NCBI GenBank assembly: GCA_900542115.1
Contig: UQMC01000088.1
Span: 1 to 8,644, forward strand
Source: an uncultured Oscillibacter sp.
Lineage (GTDB): Bacteria > Bacillota > Clostridia > Oscillospirales > Oscillospiraceae
Reading direction: 5' to 3'
DNA length: 8,644 nt
The position numbers and the translations under genes were made by a program. Below are positions 1 through 6,562 of the stretch, one piece after another (position 1 is the first letter of the stretch; the number at the start of each line of letters is the position of its first letter). Below the pieces are notes generated by a model that was not told the origin of the DNA, did not search any database, and saw only the letters and a list, made by a program, of their open reading frames with translations.

Positions 1-2
1 CT

Positions 3-770
3 GTACAGCGTTTCCATGCCAATATCCATAAGGCCATGAAGTATGCTGTGAAGCATGATTTGATTATCGCAAACCCTATGAACAAAGTGGAGCGGCCCAA
101 GGGTCAAAAGTACACCGGTTCTTTCTACAGCATTTCTGAACTGGAGGAACTGTTTGATGCAATCAAGGGTGATCCTTGTGAGTTTCCGGTTCTGATGGCA
201 GCCTTTTATGGTCTGCGAAGAAGCGAGATCATGGGCTTGCGTTGGCAGGCGATTGATTTTGAAAATAATCAAATCACCATCGACCATACCGTGGTACAGT
301 GCGTCTGTGACGGTGTGGCGATGACCGTAGAAAAGGATCGGACTAAGAACAAGTCCAGTTGTCGGTCAATGCCGTTGGTTCCGCAGTACCGTGAACTGCT
401 GCTCAGTATGAAGGAGCGACAGGAGAACTGTCGGAAGCTGTGTGGTAACTGCTACACAGAGAGCGATTATATTTTTGTCAATGACCTGGGTGTTCCGTAT
501 AAACCCAACTATGTAACCCAGCATTTTAAGCTCGTCTTGCAGAAGCATGAACTGCGAGACATTCGTTTTCATGACTTGAGGCATACATGCGCCTCGTTGC
601 TGCTGAAAAACGGTGTGCCAATGAAAGATATTCAGGAGTGGTTGGGACACAGCGATTACAATACCACGGCAAATATTTATGCCCACCTGGATACAACATC
701 CAAGAGCACATCGGCAACGAGAATGACCAGCGTGGTCAGCATCAATCCCAGTATCTGCGTGAACGTGTAA
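3..770 (+). CDS. Tyrosine recombinase (phage/ICE-type integrase), 5'-truncated
   Basis: This is the C-terminal part of a tyrosine-family site-specific recombinase, which cuts and rejoins DNA at attachment sites through a covalent 3'-phosphotyrosine link. The frame is open from the window edge (VQRFHANIHKAMKYAV...), so the ATG at 36 is internal and the N-terminal arm-binding domain is missing. Numbering from that Met, the catalytic set is visible: R61 in YGLRRSE, a lysine in TKNKSS (about 104-106), H179 and R182 in HDLRHT, H205 in LGHSD and the nucleophile Y215 in NIYAHL. The end of the core-binding domain (HDLIIANPMNKVERPK) is also present. Sampled lines are 42-48% GC, well below the central genes, as expected for acquired DNA. 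The gene ends 113 bp from the 3' end of tRNA-Leu, which suggests that tRNA as the integration target. The family is certain; the kind of element (prophage or conjugative element) cannot be told from this fragment. Confidence 0.95.
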   Translation, partial: VQRFHANIHKAMKYAVKHDLIIANPMNKVERPKGQKYTGSFYSISELEELFDAIKGDPCEFPVLMAAFYGLRRSEIMGLRWQAIDFENNQITIDHTVVQCVCDGVAMTVEKDRTKNKSSCRSMPLVPQYRELLLSMKERQENCRKLCGNCYTESDYIFVNDLGVPYKPNYVTQHFKLVLQKHELRDIRFHDLRHTCASLLLKNGVPMKDIQEWLGHSDYNTTANIYAHLDTTSKSTSATRMTSVVSINPSICVNV

Positions 771-787
771 GAGAGAACACGGAGAGA

Positions 788-811
788 ACAGGGCAAAATA
801 CCCTGTATTTT
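788..811 (+). terminator. Weak hairpin after the integrase gene
   Basis: A 6-bp stem (ACAGGG 788-793 with CCCTGT 801-806, 7-nt loop) is followed by ATTTT, 17 nt after the integrase stop. It could be a weak intrinsic terminator. A second possible pairing, AAAATA with TATTTT (795-800 and 806-811), overlaps it, so it might instead be part of a recombination or regulatory site. Confidence 0.4.
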
Positions 812-833
812 CGTAGATAAAGCGTAGATAAAA
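812..833 (+). repeat. 11-bp tandem direct repeat between integrase and tRNA-Leu
   Basis: CGTAGATAAAG is followed directly by CGTAGATAAAA, two copies with an 11-bp period and one mismatch. It lies between the integrase stop and the tRNA 3' end. Integrase arm-type sites are often short direct repeats in this position, but that assignment is an inference. Confidence 0.5.
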
Positions 834-876
834 AAGGAAACGCTTGATGCCTCAAATGCTGAGGGATCAAGCGTTT
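831..876 (-). terminator. Intrinsic terminator of tRNA-Leu (minus strand)
   Basis: A perfect 11-bp inverted repeat (838-848 with 866-876, arm AAACGCTTGAT) is extended by CCTC/GAGG (850-853 with 861-864) across one G-G mismatch, with a 7-nt loop. Read on the minus strand, the stem is followed by CC and a run of six T (831-836). It starts 8 nt beyond the encoded CCA of tRNA-Leu, so it most likely ends that transcript. Because it lies between the tRNA and the integrase gene, it may belong to the inserted element. Confidence 0.75.
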
Positions 877-883
877 CGGAGGA

Positions 884-969
884 TGGTGCCGGTGGTGGGA
901 CTCGAACCCACACGGAGTCGCCCCCGGCGGATTTTGAATCCGCTACGTCTACCATTCCATCACACCGGC
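884..969 (-). tRNA. tRNA-Leu (anticodon CAA)
   Basis: This is a full class II cloverleaf of 86 nt on the minus strand. The 7-bp acceptor stem is GCCGGTG with CACCGGC, the anticodon stem is GCGGA/TCCGC around loop TTCAAAA (anticodon CAA, reads UUG), and there is a long variable arm typical of Leu. The T arm is GTGGG TTCGAGT CCCAC, the discriminator is A at 887, and CCA is encoded at 884-886. It has its own promoter upstream and a terminator downstream. Its 3' end faces the integrase gene, the usual target for tyrosine recombinases; the gene is intact, as expected when the integrating element restores the tRNA 3' end. Confidence 0.96.
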
Positions 970-978
970 GTGAAGCAT

Positions 979-1007
979 ATTATAGCGGAAAACTAATCAG
1001 AATTCAA
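979..1007 (-). promoter_or_regulatory. Promoter of tRNA-Leu
   Basis: On the minus strand, TTGAAT (1007-1002) and a perfect TATAAT (984-979) are separated by 17 nt. Transcription should start near 972, only a few bases before the mature 5' end at 969, so the 5' leader would be almost absent. A 10-bp palindrome TGAAATTTCA (1009-1018) lies just upstream of the -35 and could act as an A/T-rich UP element. Confidence 0.85.
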
Positions 1008-1068
1008 GTGAAATTTCAAAATTTGCCGCAAAAATCCGAAAAGCATCCGCCAAAAAGCCAAATTCCCC

Positions 1069-1097
1069 TTGTAATAAGCGGAAATTTGGAGTAAAAT
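1069..1097 (+). promoter_or_regulatory. Promoter of asnS
   Basis: TTGTAA (1069-1074) and TAAAAT (1092-1097) are separated by 17 nt, giving a predicted start near 1104 and a leader of about 40 nt. That leader is too short for a T-box. It diverges from the tRNA-Leu promoter within a 176-bp spacer. An imperfect inverted repeat (1058-1066 with 1080-1089) overlaps the -35 and the spacer. Confidence 0.75.
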
Positions 1098-1145
1098 AGA
1101 TTATTATTGCATTCCATCGATAACTGCAAAGGACGGATCAATCAA

Positions 1146-2540
<1,395 letters not shown>

Positions 2541-2585
2541 GGAAAAACCGTGTTCTTTCAAAACCTACTATCATAAATGCAGGGC

Positions 2586-2618
2586 GCCCCGGTACAGCTT
2601 CGTACCGGGGCATCTTTT
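2586..2618 (+). terminator. Intrinsic terminator of asnS
   Basis: A perfect 10-bp stem (GCCCCGGTAC 2586-2595 with GTACCGGGGC 2602-2611), a 6-nt loop and a following ATCTTTT lie 45 nt after the asnS stop. From here to the promoter at 2717 I see no gene or other signal. Confidence 0.9.
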
Positions 2619-2716
2619 ATGGCCGTGCCGCCTGTCTGTTGCCGCATTGTGGACAGAGCGCCGATTTTTGTGGCTGCCCGCCGGAAAAAATTGTGCTCTC
2701 CGCCATAGACGGACAG

Positions 2717-2745
2717 TTGACATTCTACGGTGGATGTGCTATAGT
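2717..2745 (+). promoter_or_regulatory. Promoter of the glycine-riboswitch transcript
   Basis: A perfect -35 TTGACA (2717-2722) and a -10 TATAGT (2740-2745) are separated by the ideal 17 nt. The predicted start is near 2752, about 28 nt before the first aptamer, giving a leader of about 330 nt ahead of the transporter gene. Confidence 0.88.
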
Positions 2746-2779
2746 AGCGTCAATACAAACGGAATAACGGCAATGGAAA

Positions 2780-2942
2780 CCCATAGGAAAACGACTTTCG
2801 TCTGCCGAAGGAGTAAAACTCTCAGGCGCCCGCCGTGCGGGCAGGACTATGGGCGGATGCGGCTCTGGAGAAGCCCGGTATACCCGGGTACCGAAGGTGA
2901 AAGGCGGCTGGCCCGCCGAATCTCTCAGGTAAAAGGACAGAG
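2780..2942 (+). ncRNA. Tandem glycine riboswitch (two aptamers)
   Basis: Two glycine-binding aptamers lie in series. Aptamer 1 (about 2780-2853) closes with CCCATA/TATGGG and carries the conserved CCGAAGGAG, CTCTCAGG and GGAC elements, with a compact 6-bp hairpin (GCCCGC CGT GCGGGC, 2828-2842) between the last two. Aptamer 2 (about 2863-2942) closes with CTCTG/CAGAG and carries CCGAAGG, an extended stem, AATCTCTCAGG and AAAAGGACAG. The linker between them is 9 nt. Repetition of CCGAAGG and CTCTCAGG in the right order is diagnostic for the class. The target is the AGCS-type symporter downstream, a known partner of glycine riboswitches. The expression platform is the terminator at 3033-3067; whether glycine turns the gene on or off cannot be read by eye. 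Confidence 0.96.
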
Positions 2943-3004
2943 TGACAAGACACTGCGGCGGCACTTTGGGATTCCCATCTGCCTGCCGGGTCGCCGTGCG
3001 CGGC

Positions 3005-3024
3005 CACAGTGTCCGACACCTGTG
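3005..3024 (+). promoter_or_regulatory. Linker hairpin between riboswitch and terminator
   Basis: CACAGTGT (3005-3012) pairs with ACAC-C-TGTG (3016-3024), an 8-bp stem with one bulged C and a 3-nt loop, 8 nt before the terminator stem. It may be a folding or pause element of the expression platform. The role is a guess. Confidence 0.4.
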
Positions 3025-3032
3025 TACCTTCG

Positions 3033-3067
3033 CGGAGCGGCTGCATCATCAGCCGCTCCGTTTTTTT
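3033..3067 (+). terminator. Riboswitch-controlled terminator before the symporter gene
   Basis: A perfect 11-bp GC-rich stem (CGGAGCGGCTG 3033-3043 with CAGCCGCTCCG 3050-3060), a 6-nt loop and seven T (3061-3067) end just 16 nt before the start codon. The only gene downstream is the symporter, so this must be a conditional terminator used by the glycine riboswitch. I could not identify the antiterminator pairing by eye in the roughly 90-nt linker. Confidence 0.9.
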
Positions 3068-3083
3068 CAGGAGGACATGGATC

Positions 3084-4508
3084 ATGGAAGCTCTCATTGC
3101 AAAGCTGGACAGCGTACTCTACCCCATTGTATGCGACATCAACACGTACCTTTCCAACTACATTCTGGTGTTTCTGCTCATCGGCGTCGGTCTCTGGTAC
3201 AGCATCCGGACCCGGTTCGTTCAAGTCCGCTGCTTCGGCGAGGGGATGCGGAAGGTGTTCGGCAATCTCTCCCTTAATGGCAAAAAGCATGACAGCGGTA
3301 TGAGCTCGTTTCAGGCGTTGGCCACGGCCATTGCTGCGCAGGTAGGCACCGGCAACATCGTCGGCGCCTCCGGCGCCATCTTGACCGGCGGTCCCGGCGC
3401 CATCTTCTGGATGTGGGTCATCGCCTTCTTCGGCATGGCGACCATTTATGCCGAGGCCACGCTGGCCATTGAGACCCGCGTAAAAAATAAGGACGGCAGC
3501 ATCCATGGCGGCCCCGTGTACTACATCACCACCGCCTTTAAGGGCGGCTTCGGCAAATTCCTTGCCACGTTCTTTGCCATCGCCATCATTTTAGCGCTGG
3601 GCTTCATGGGCTGCATGGTGCAGTCCAACTCCATCGGCGAATGCTTCCAGACCGCCTTCGGCATCCCCTCCTGGATCGTGGGCGTTGTGCTGGTCATCAT
3701 CTGCGGCATCATCTTCCTTGGCGGCGTACAGCGCCTTGCCGCTGTGACGGAAAAGGTTGTTCCCATTATGGCGGCTATTTTCCTGCTGGGCGGCCTCGTG
3801 GTGCTGGCAGTCCGCATCAAGTACATTCCCGCTACCTTCGGCATGATCTTCAAGTACGCCTTTGAGCCGCAGGCCATTGTGGGCGGCACATTTGGCTACG
3901 CCATCAAGCAGGCAGTGTCTCAGGGTGCCAAGCGGGGCCTGTTCTCCAATGAGGCCGGTATGGGCTCCACCCCTCACGCCCACGCGCAGGCCAATGTGGC
4001 CACGCCTCACGATCAGGGCGTTGTGGCCATGGTGGGCGTGTTCATTGACACCTTCGTAGTGCTGACCCTCAATGCGCTGGTCATCATCTGCACCCTCTAT
4101 ACCGCCGATGGCCCTCTGGCAAACGGCTATGTGGGCGACGTCACCTCCGTGCTCAGCAAGACCAATCTGGCCCAGACCGCTTTCGGCTCCGTTATGGGGG
4201 CCGGGCTCGGCGCAAAGTTCGTGGCCATCTGCCTGTTCTTCTTCGCGTTCTCCACGGTCCTGAGCTGGAACCTGTTCGGCAAGATCAACGCCATCTGGCT
4301 CTTTGGCCGCAAGAATGCCAAGACCTGCACGGTGATCTACACCCTGATCGCGCTGGTGTTCATTCTGCTGGGTACCATGATGAGCAATGACCTCGTCTGG
4401 GAGCTGACGGATATGTTCAACAACCTCATGGTCATCCCCAACGCCATCGCCCTGTTTGCCCTGACGGGCATGGTGGTACGCGGTGCGGACAAGGCCGTGA
4501 AGTCATAA
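3084..4508 (+). CDS. Sodium:alanine/glycine symporter (AGCS family)
   Basis: An integral membrane amino-acid:cation symporter that imports glycine and/or alanine, driven by sodium. The 474 residues fall in the family range. The signature stretch runs from about residue 84 to 128 (AAQVGTGNIVGASGAILTGG, then PGAIFWMWVIAFFGMATIYA), and SNEAGMGSTPHAHA (288-301) is the second hallmark. About ten hydrophobic segments are visible, including 25-40, 107-125, 157-178, 197-214, 226-245, 316-340, 378-395, 416-432 and 448-466. The start at 3084 has AGGAGG (3069-3074) 9 nt upstream; longer readings would run back through the terminator. STVLSWNLFGK (390-400) departs from the commoner STILGW-YYGE pattern. 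The glycine riboswitch directly upstream points to glycine as a physiological substrate or signal. It is a single-gene unit ended by the hairpin at 4531. Confidence 0.96.
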   Translation: MEALIAKLDSVLYPIVCDINTYLSNYILVFLLIGVGLWYSIRTRFVQVRCFGEGMRKVFGNLSLNGKKHDSGMSSFQALATAIAAQVGTGNIVGASGAILTGGPGAIFWMWVIAFFGMATIYAEATLAIETRVKNKDGSIHGGPVYYITTAFKGGFGKFLATFFAIAIILALGFMGCMVQSNSIGECFQTAFGIPSWIVGVVLVIICGIIFLGGVQRLAAVTEKVVPIMAAIFLLGGLVVLAVRIKYIPATFGMIFKYAFEPQAIVGGTFGYAIKQAVSQGAKRGLFSNEAGMGSTPHAHAQANVATPHDQGVVAMVGVFIDTFVVLTLNALVIICTLYTADGPLANGYVGDVTSVLSKTNLAQTAFGSVMGAGLGAKFVAICLFFFAFSTVLSWNLFGKINAIWLFGRKNAKTCTVIYTLIALVFILLGTMMSNDLVWELTDMFNNLMVIPNAIALFALTGMVVRGADKAVKS

Positions 4509-4530
4509 AGTATTTTCGATTCTATTAAGG

Positions 4531-4558
4531 AAGCGCCCCGCATTCAGCGGGGCGCTTT
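4531..4558 (+). terminator. Terminator of the symporter gene, possibly shared
   Basis: A perfect 11-bp inverted repeat (AAGCGCCCCGC 4531-4541 with GCGGGGCGCTT 4547-4557, 5-nt loop) begins 22 nt after the symporter stop. The T tract is short on both strands (CTTTG on plus, CTTCCTT on minus). It sits between convergent genes and may stop both transcripts. Confidence 0.85.
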
Positions 4559-4585
4559 GTTCGCGTCCGCACTGCCCTTTTCCGC

Positions 4586-5272
4586 TTACTCCGAACCGCA
4601 AGGAGGCCGGTACAGCCGGTCATAGGGCACAGTGAACACCGGGATACCTTCCACGGCGGGAGCAATGGCGTACATGGGGTAAAAAAAGGCCAGCCCCTCC
4701 TCCGTGAGATAAAAATTCAGCGGGGAAAGGCTGCGCCGGAGCCGGCGCCGCCAGCCCTCTGCGTACCGGGCACAGCCCGCCGCCTCCTGACGGCAAATCT
4801 CCTGTGCAGCGGTGTCCAGCAGCAGCCGCCGCCAAGGGCTGCGGGGCGGGAAAAACTGCCGCAGAGCCGCCGGGTAGCCGGAGCGAAGCTCCCATGTGTC
4901 GCCCCGGCGGCGCAGCAGGCGCCGGCCGCTCTCCGTCGGCTCCGAGGACTGGGTATAAAGGCTCCAGAAGCCCCCGGCGTTGTAGGTGACGCAGTACGTC
5001 AGCTCCGCCCGCAGACAGGGCAGGGGCCGGCTGGCCGCCCGGGCCTCCCGATATGCCTCCGCCGCCATGGGGAGCAGCTGCCGCTGGCAGTAGCGCAGAA
5101 ACGCCCCGGCCTGTGCCCGATAGTACCGGCGGATGCGGCGGAGCATTCGGGTCTGCGGGCCCACAGGCCGCGGCAGCGACACCGCGGCGGTCAGCACCGG
5201 GATTCCCTCCACGCACCATTCCCGCTCCGCGGTAAACGCCTCCGTTTCCAAACGCTCCCACACCTGCTCCAT
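4586..5272 (-). CDS. DUF3298 (RsiV C-terminal-like) domain protein
   Basis: A 228-residue protein of unknown function. The C-terminal segment about 186-220 (NFYLTEEGLAFFYPMYAIAP, then AVEGIPVFTVPYDRL) matches the pattern of the DUF3298 domain, also found at the C-terminus of RsiV-type anti-sigma factors. The N-terminal part has WCVEGIPVLTAAVSLPRP (19-36), an early beta segment also typical of this group, and TYCVTYNAGGFWSLYTQ (92-108). No signal peptide or membrane helix is visible, unlike true anti-sigma factors, and no sigma-factor gene is adjacent, so an anti-sigma role is not supported. The ATG at 5272 is preceded by an AGGGGGCGG-like Shine-Dalgarno. A sampled line is about 73% GC and the protein is very Arg/Ala rich. 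An overlapping minus-strand frame (4620-5441) is longer but composition-driven and lacks family motifs. It stands alone, convergent with the symporter gene and divergent from the yerC unit; I see no convincing promoter for it. Confidence 0.8.
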   Translation of the reverse strand: MEQVWERLETEAFTAEREWCVEGIPVLTAAVSLPRPVGPQTRMLRRIRRYYRAQAGAFLRYCQRQLLPMAAEAYREARAASRPLPCLRAELTYCVTYNAGGFWSLYTQSSEPTESGRRLLRRRGDTWELRSGYPAALRQFFPPRSPWRRLLLDTAAQEICRQEAAGCARYAEGWRRRLRRSLSPLNFYLTEEGLAFFYPMYAIAPAVEGIPVFTVPYDRLYRPPCGSE

Positions 5273-5387
5273 AGCGCCGCCCCCTTTTCAAGCTGACGTA
5301 TCCTATGCGGCGGAGACGCAGCGGGTGCGGAATGGCTTTTTTGTTGAAAAATTCATGGCGCGGGGACTTCCCTTTCTTGATGTACTG

Positions 5388-5396
5388 TGTTAAAAT
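5388..5396 (+). promoter_or_regulatory. Extended -10 promoter of the yerC-methyltransferase-hslO unit
   Basis: TGT-TAAAAT (5388-5396) fits an extended -10. No good -35 is seen at the right distance. Transcription would start near 5403, leaving a leader of about 57 nt before the ATG at 5460. It lies within 125 bp of the divergent DUF3298 gene. Confidence 0.5.
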
Positions 5397-5459
5397 ATGA
5401 AAAAACAATGCCGGGAGGCCCCGGTCAACGGATATCTGCACGGAAAGGAATGCTGCGGT

Positions 5460-5774
5460 ATGGTCAGAATCGGAAAAAAGGAAAAAAACGAGAAGCTCTA
5501 TGAGGCAATCTTGCAGCTCAAAAATGAGCAGGAGTGCTATGATTTCTTTCAGGACCTCTGTACGGTCTCGGAGCTGCGCTCCATGGAGCAGCGCTTTGCC
5601 GTGGCGTCTTTGCTGAATGATGGCATGATCTACAGCGACATTTTAGAGCACACCGGCGCTTCCTCCGCTACCATCAGCCGGGTGAACCGCTCCCTGAGCT
5701 ACGGCACCGGCGGCTATGCCAGAGTCTTTGAGCGGCTGAAGGCAGCCAAGGAACAGGAAGCAAAGCCGGAATGA
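5460..5774 (+). CDS. yerC: YerC/YecD-family TrpR-like DNA-binding protein
   Basis: A small (104 aa) helix-turn-helix regulator of the TrpR superfamily, YerC branch, expected to bind DNA as a dimer; its effector and targets are generally not known. The family pattern is clear: LYEAILQLKNEQECYDFFQD (13-32), DLCTVSELRSMEQRFAVASL (32-51), then the HTH with YSDILEHTGASSATISRVNR (58-77) and SLSYGTGGY (78-86). I chose the ATG at 5460 because AAAGGA (5444-5449) lies 10 nt upstream and family members begin just before the LYEAI helix. The in-frame ATG at 5397 abuts the predicted -10, so it would lie upstream of the transcript start. The stop overlaps the next start (ATGA, 5771-5774), so translation of the methyltransferase is probably coupled. 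As first gene of the operon it may regulate its own promoter, which is an inference. Confidence 0.92.
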   Translation: MVRIGKKEKNEKLYEAILQLKNEQECYDFFQDLCTVSELRSMEQRFAVASLLNDGMIYSDILEHTGASSATISRVNRSLSYGTGGYARVFERLKAAKEQEAKPE

Positions 5775-6550
5775 GCAGTTATGACGCGCTGGCCGCCAGC
5801 TATGACGGTCTCATGGCCGATGGAGTCTATCTCCGGCGGGCAGCTTATCTTGAGCGGCTGTTCCGCAGGAGCGCGATACCCGTCCGCACCGTGCTGGATT
5901 TAGGCTGCGGCACCGGGACCATCGCCTGCCTTTTATCCCAGCGGGGATACCGCGTCACGGCCACGGACCTTTCCGAAGAAATGCTGACACAGGCGGCAGA
6001 AAAGGCAATGGCCTGCAAGGAGCCGCCGTTGTTCGTGCTGCAATCCATGCCCCGGCTGCACCTGCCGGAGCCGGTGGACGCGGCAATCTCCACGCTGGAT
6101 TCCCTGAATTACCTCACGCGGGAGCGGGATATCCGGGAGACATTCCGCCGGGTGTTCCGGTTTTTAAAGCCCGGCGGCAGCTTTATTTTTGATGTCAACA
6201 CCCCCTATAAGCTCCGGCGGATGGACTGCCAGCTCTATACGGACGAAACTGAGGAGAGCTATTGCGTCTGGCGCACGTTCTTTTCGGAAAAGCAGAAAAT
6301 CTGCACCTATCAGGTGGATCTGTTCCGTCTGCGTCCTGATGGCGCATGGGAGCGGGACTATGAGGAGCACCGGGAGCGGGCATGGTCCGCTGCGGAGCTG
6401 ACGGAGCTTTTGTCGGCGGCGGGCTTTGAGCGCATCCGCATCACCGGCGATCTCTCAGAGCGAGCGCCGAAGGACACAGAGGATCGGTGGATCGTCCGCT
6501 GCCGGCGTCCCAAGGAAGGAAAAAACAGCCCCGGTCCGGCCGGAGCATGA
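5771..6550 (+). CDS. Class I SAM-dependent methyltransferase
   Basis: A 259-residue soluble methyltransferase that would transfer a methyl group from S-adenosylmethionine to an unidentified substrate. The N-terminal SSYDALAASYDGLM (2-15) is typical of the Methyltransf_25/11 group. Motif I VLDLGCGTGT (41-50) binds SAM, D66 in TATDLS is the likely ribose-binding acid, DAAISTLDSLNYL (103-115) is the motif IV region and FLKPGGSFIFDVNTPYKL (131-148) the post-motif strand. The rest (about 150-250) is a mixed region rich in Trp and Arg (VWRTFF, EEHRERAW) that probably forms the substrate pocket. It starts inside the yerC stop codon and ends 12 nt before hslO, so the three genes look co-transcribed. 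The substrate (small molecule, RNA or protein) cannot be predicted; operon membership alone does not tie it to Hsp33. Confidence 0.93.
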   Translation: MSSYDALAASYDGLMADGVYLRRAAYLERLFRRSAIPVRTVLDLGCGTGTIACLLSQRGYRVTATDLSEEMLTQAAEKAMACKEPPLFVLQSMPRLHLPEPVDAAISTLDSLNYLTRERDIRETFRRVFRFLKPGGSFIFDVNTPYKLRRMDCQLYTDETEESYCVWRTFFSEKQKICTYQVDLFRLRPDGAWERDYEEHRERAWSAAELTELLSAAGFERIRITGDLSERAPKDTEDRWIVRCRRPKEGKNSPGPAGA

Positions 6551-6562
6551 CAGGAGAACAAT

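Noticed and set aside
677..955. Minus-strand frame of 92 codons over tRNA-Leu
   Set aside because: It translates a tRNA gene and the integrase complement; no motif or ribosome site supports it.
970..1145. T-box leader for asnS
   Set aside because: The predicted leader is only about 40 nt, with no specifier stem, T-box sequence or terminator.
2647..3303. A 218-codon plus-strand frame across the promoter, riboswitch and terminator
   Set aside because: It runs through a structured riboswitch and terminator and into the symporter gene in another frame, with low-complexity Arg/Pro-rich content.
4620..5441. A 273-codon minus-strand frame overlapping the DUF3298-like gene
   Set aside because: It is Gly/Ala/Pro-rich shadow coding; the frame with the DUF3298 motif and Shine-Dalgarno is the supported one.
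5397..5459. Longer start for the yerC gene at 5397
   Set aside because: The ATG abuts the predicted -10 and would precede the transcript start; the ATG at 5460 has a Shine-Dalgarno and fits the family length.
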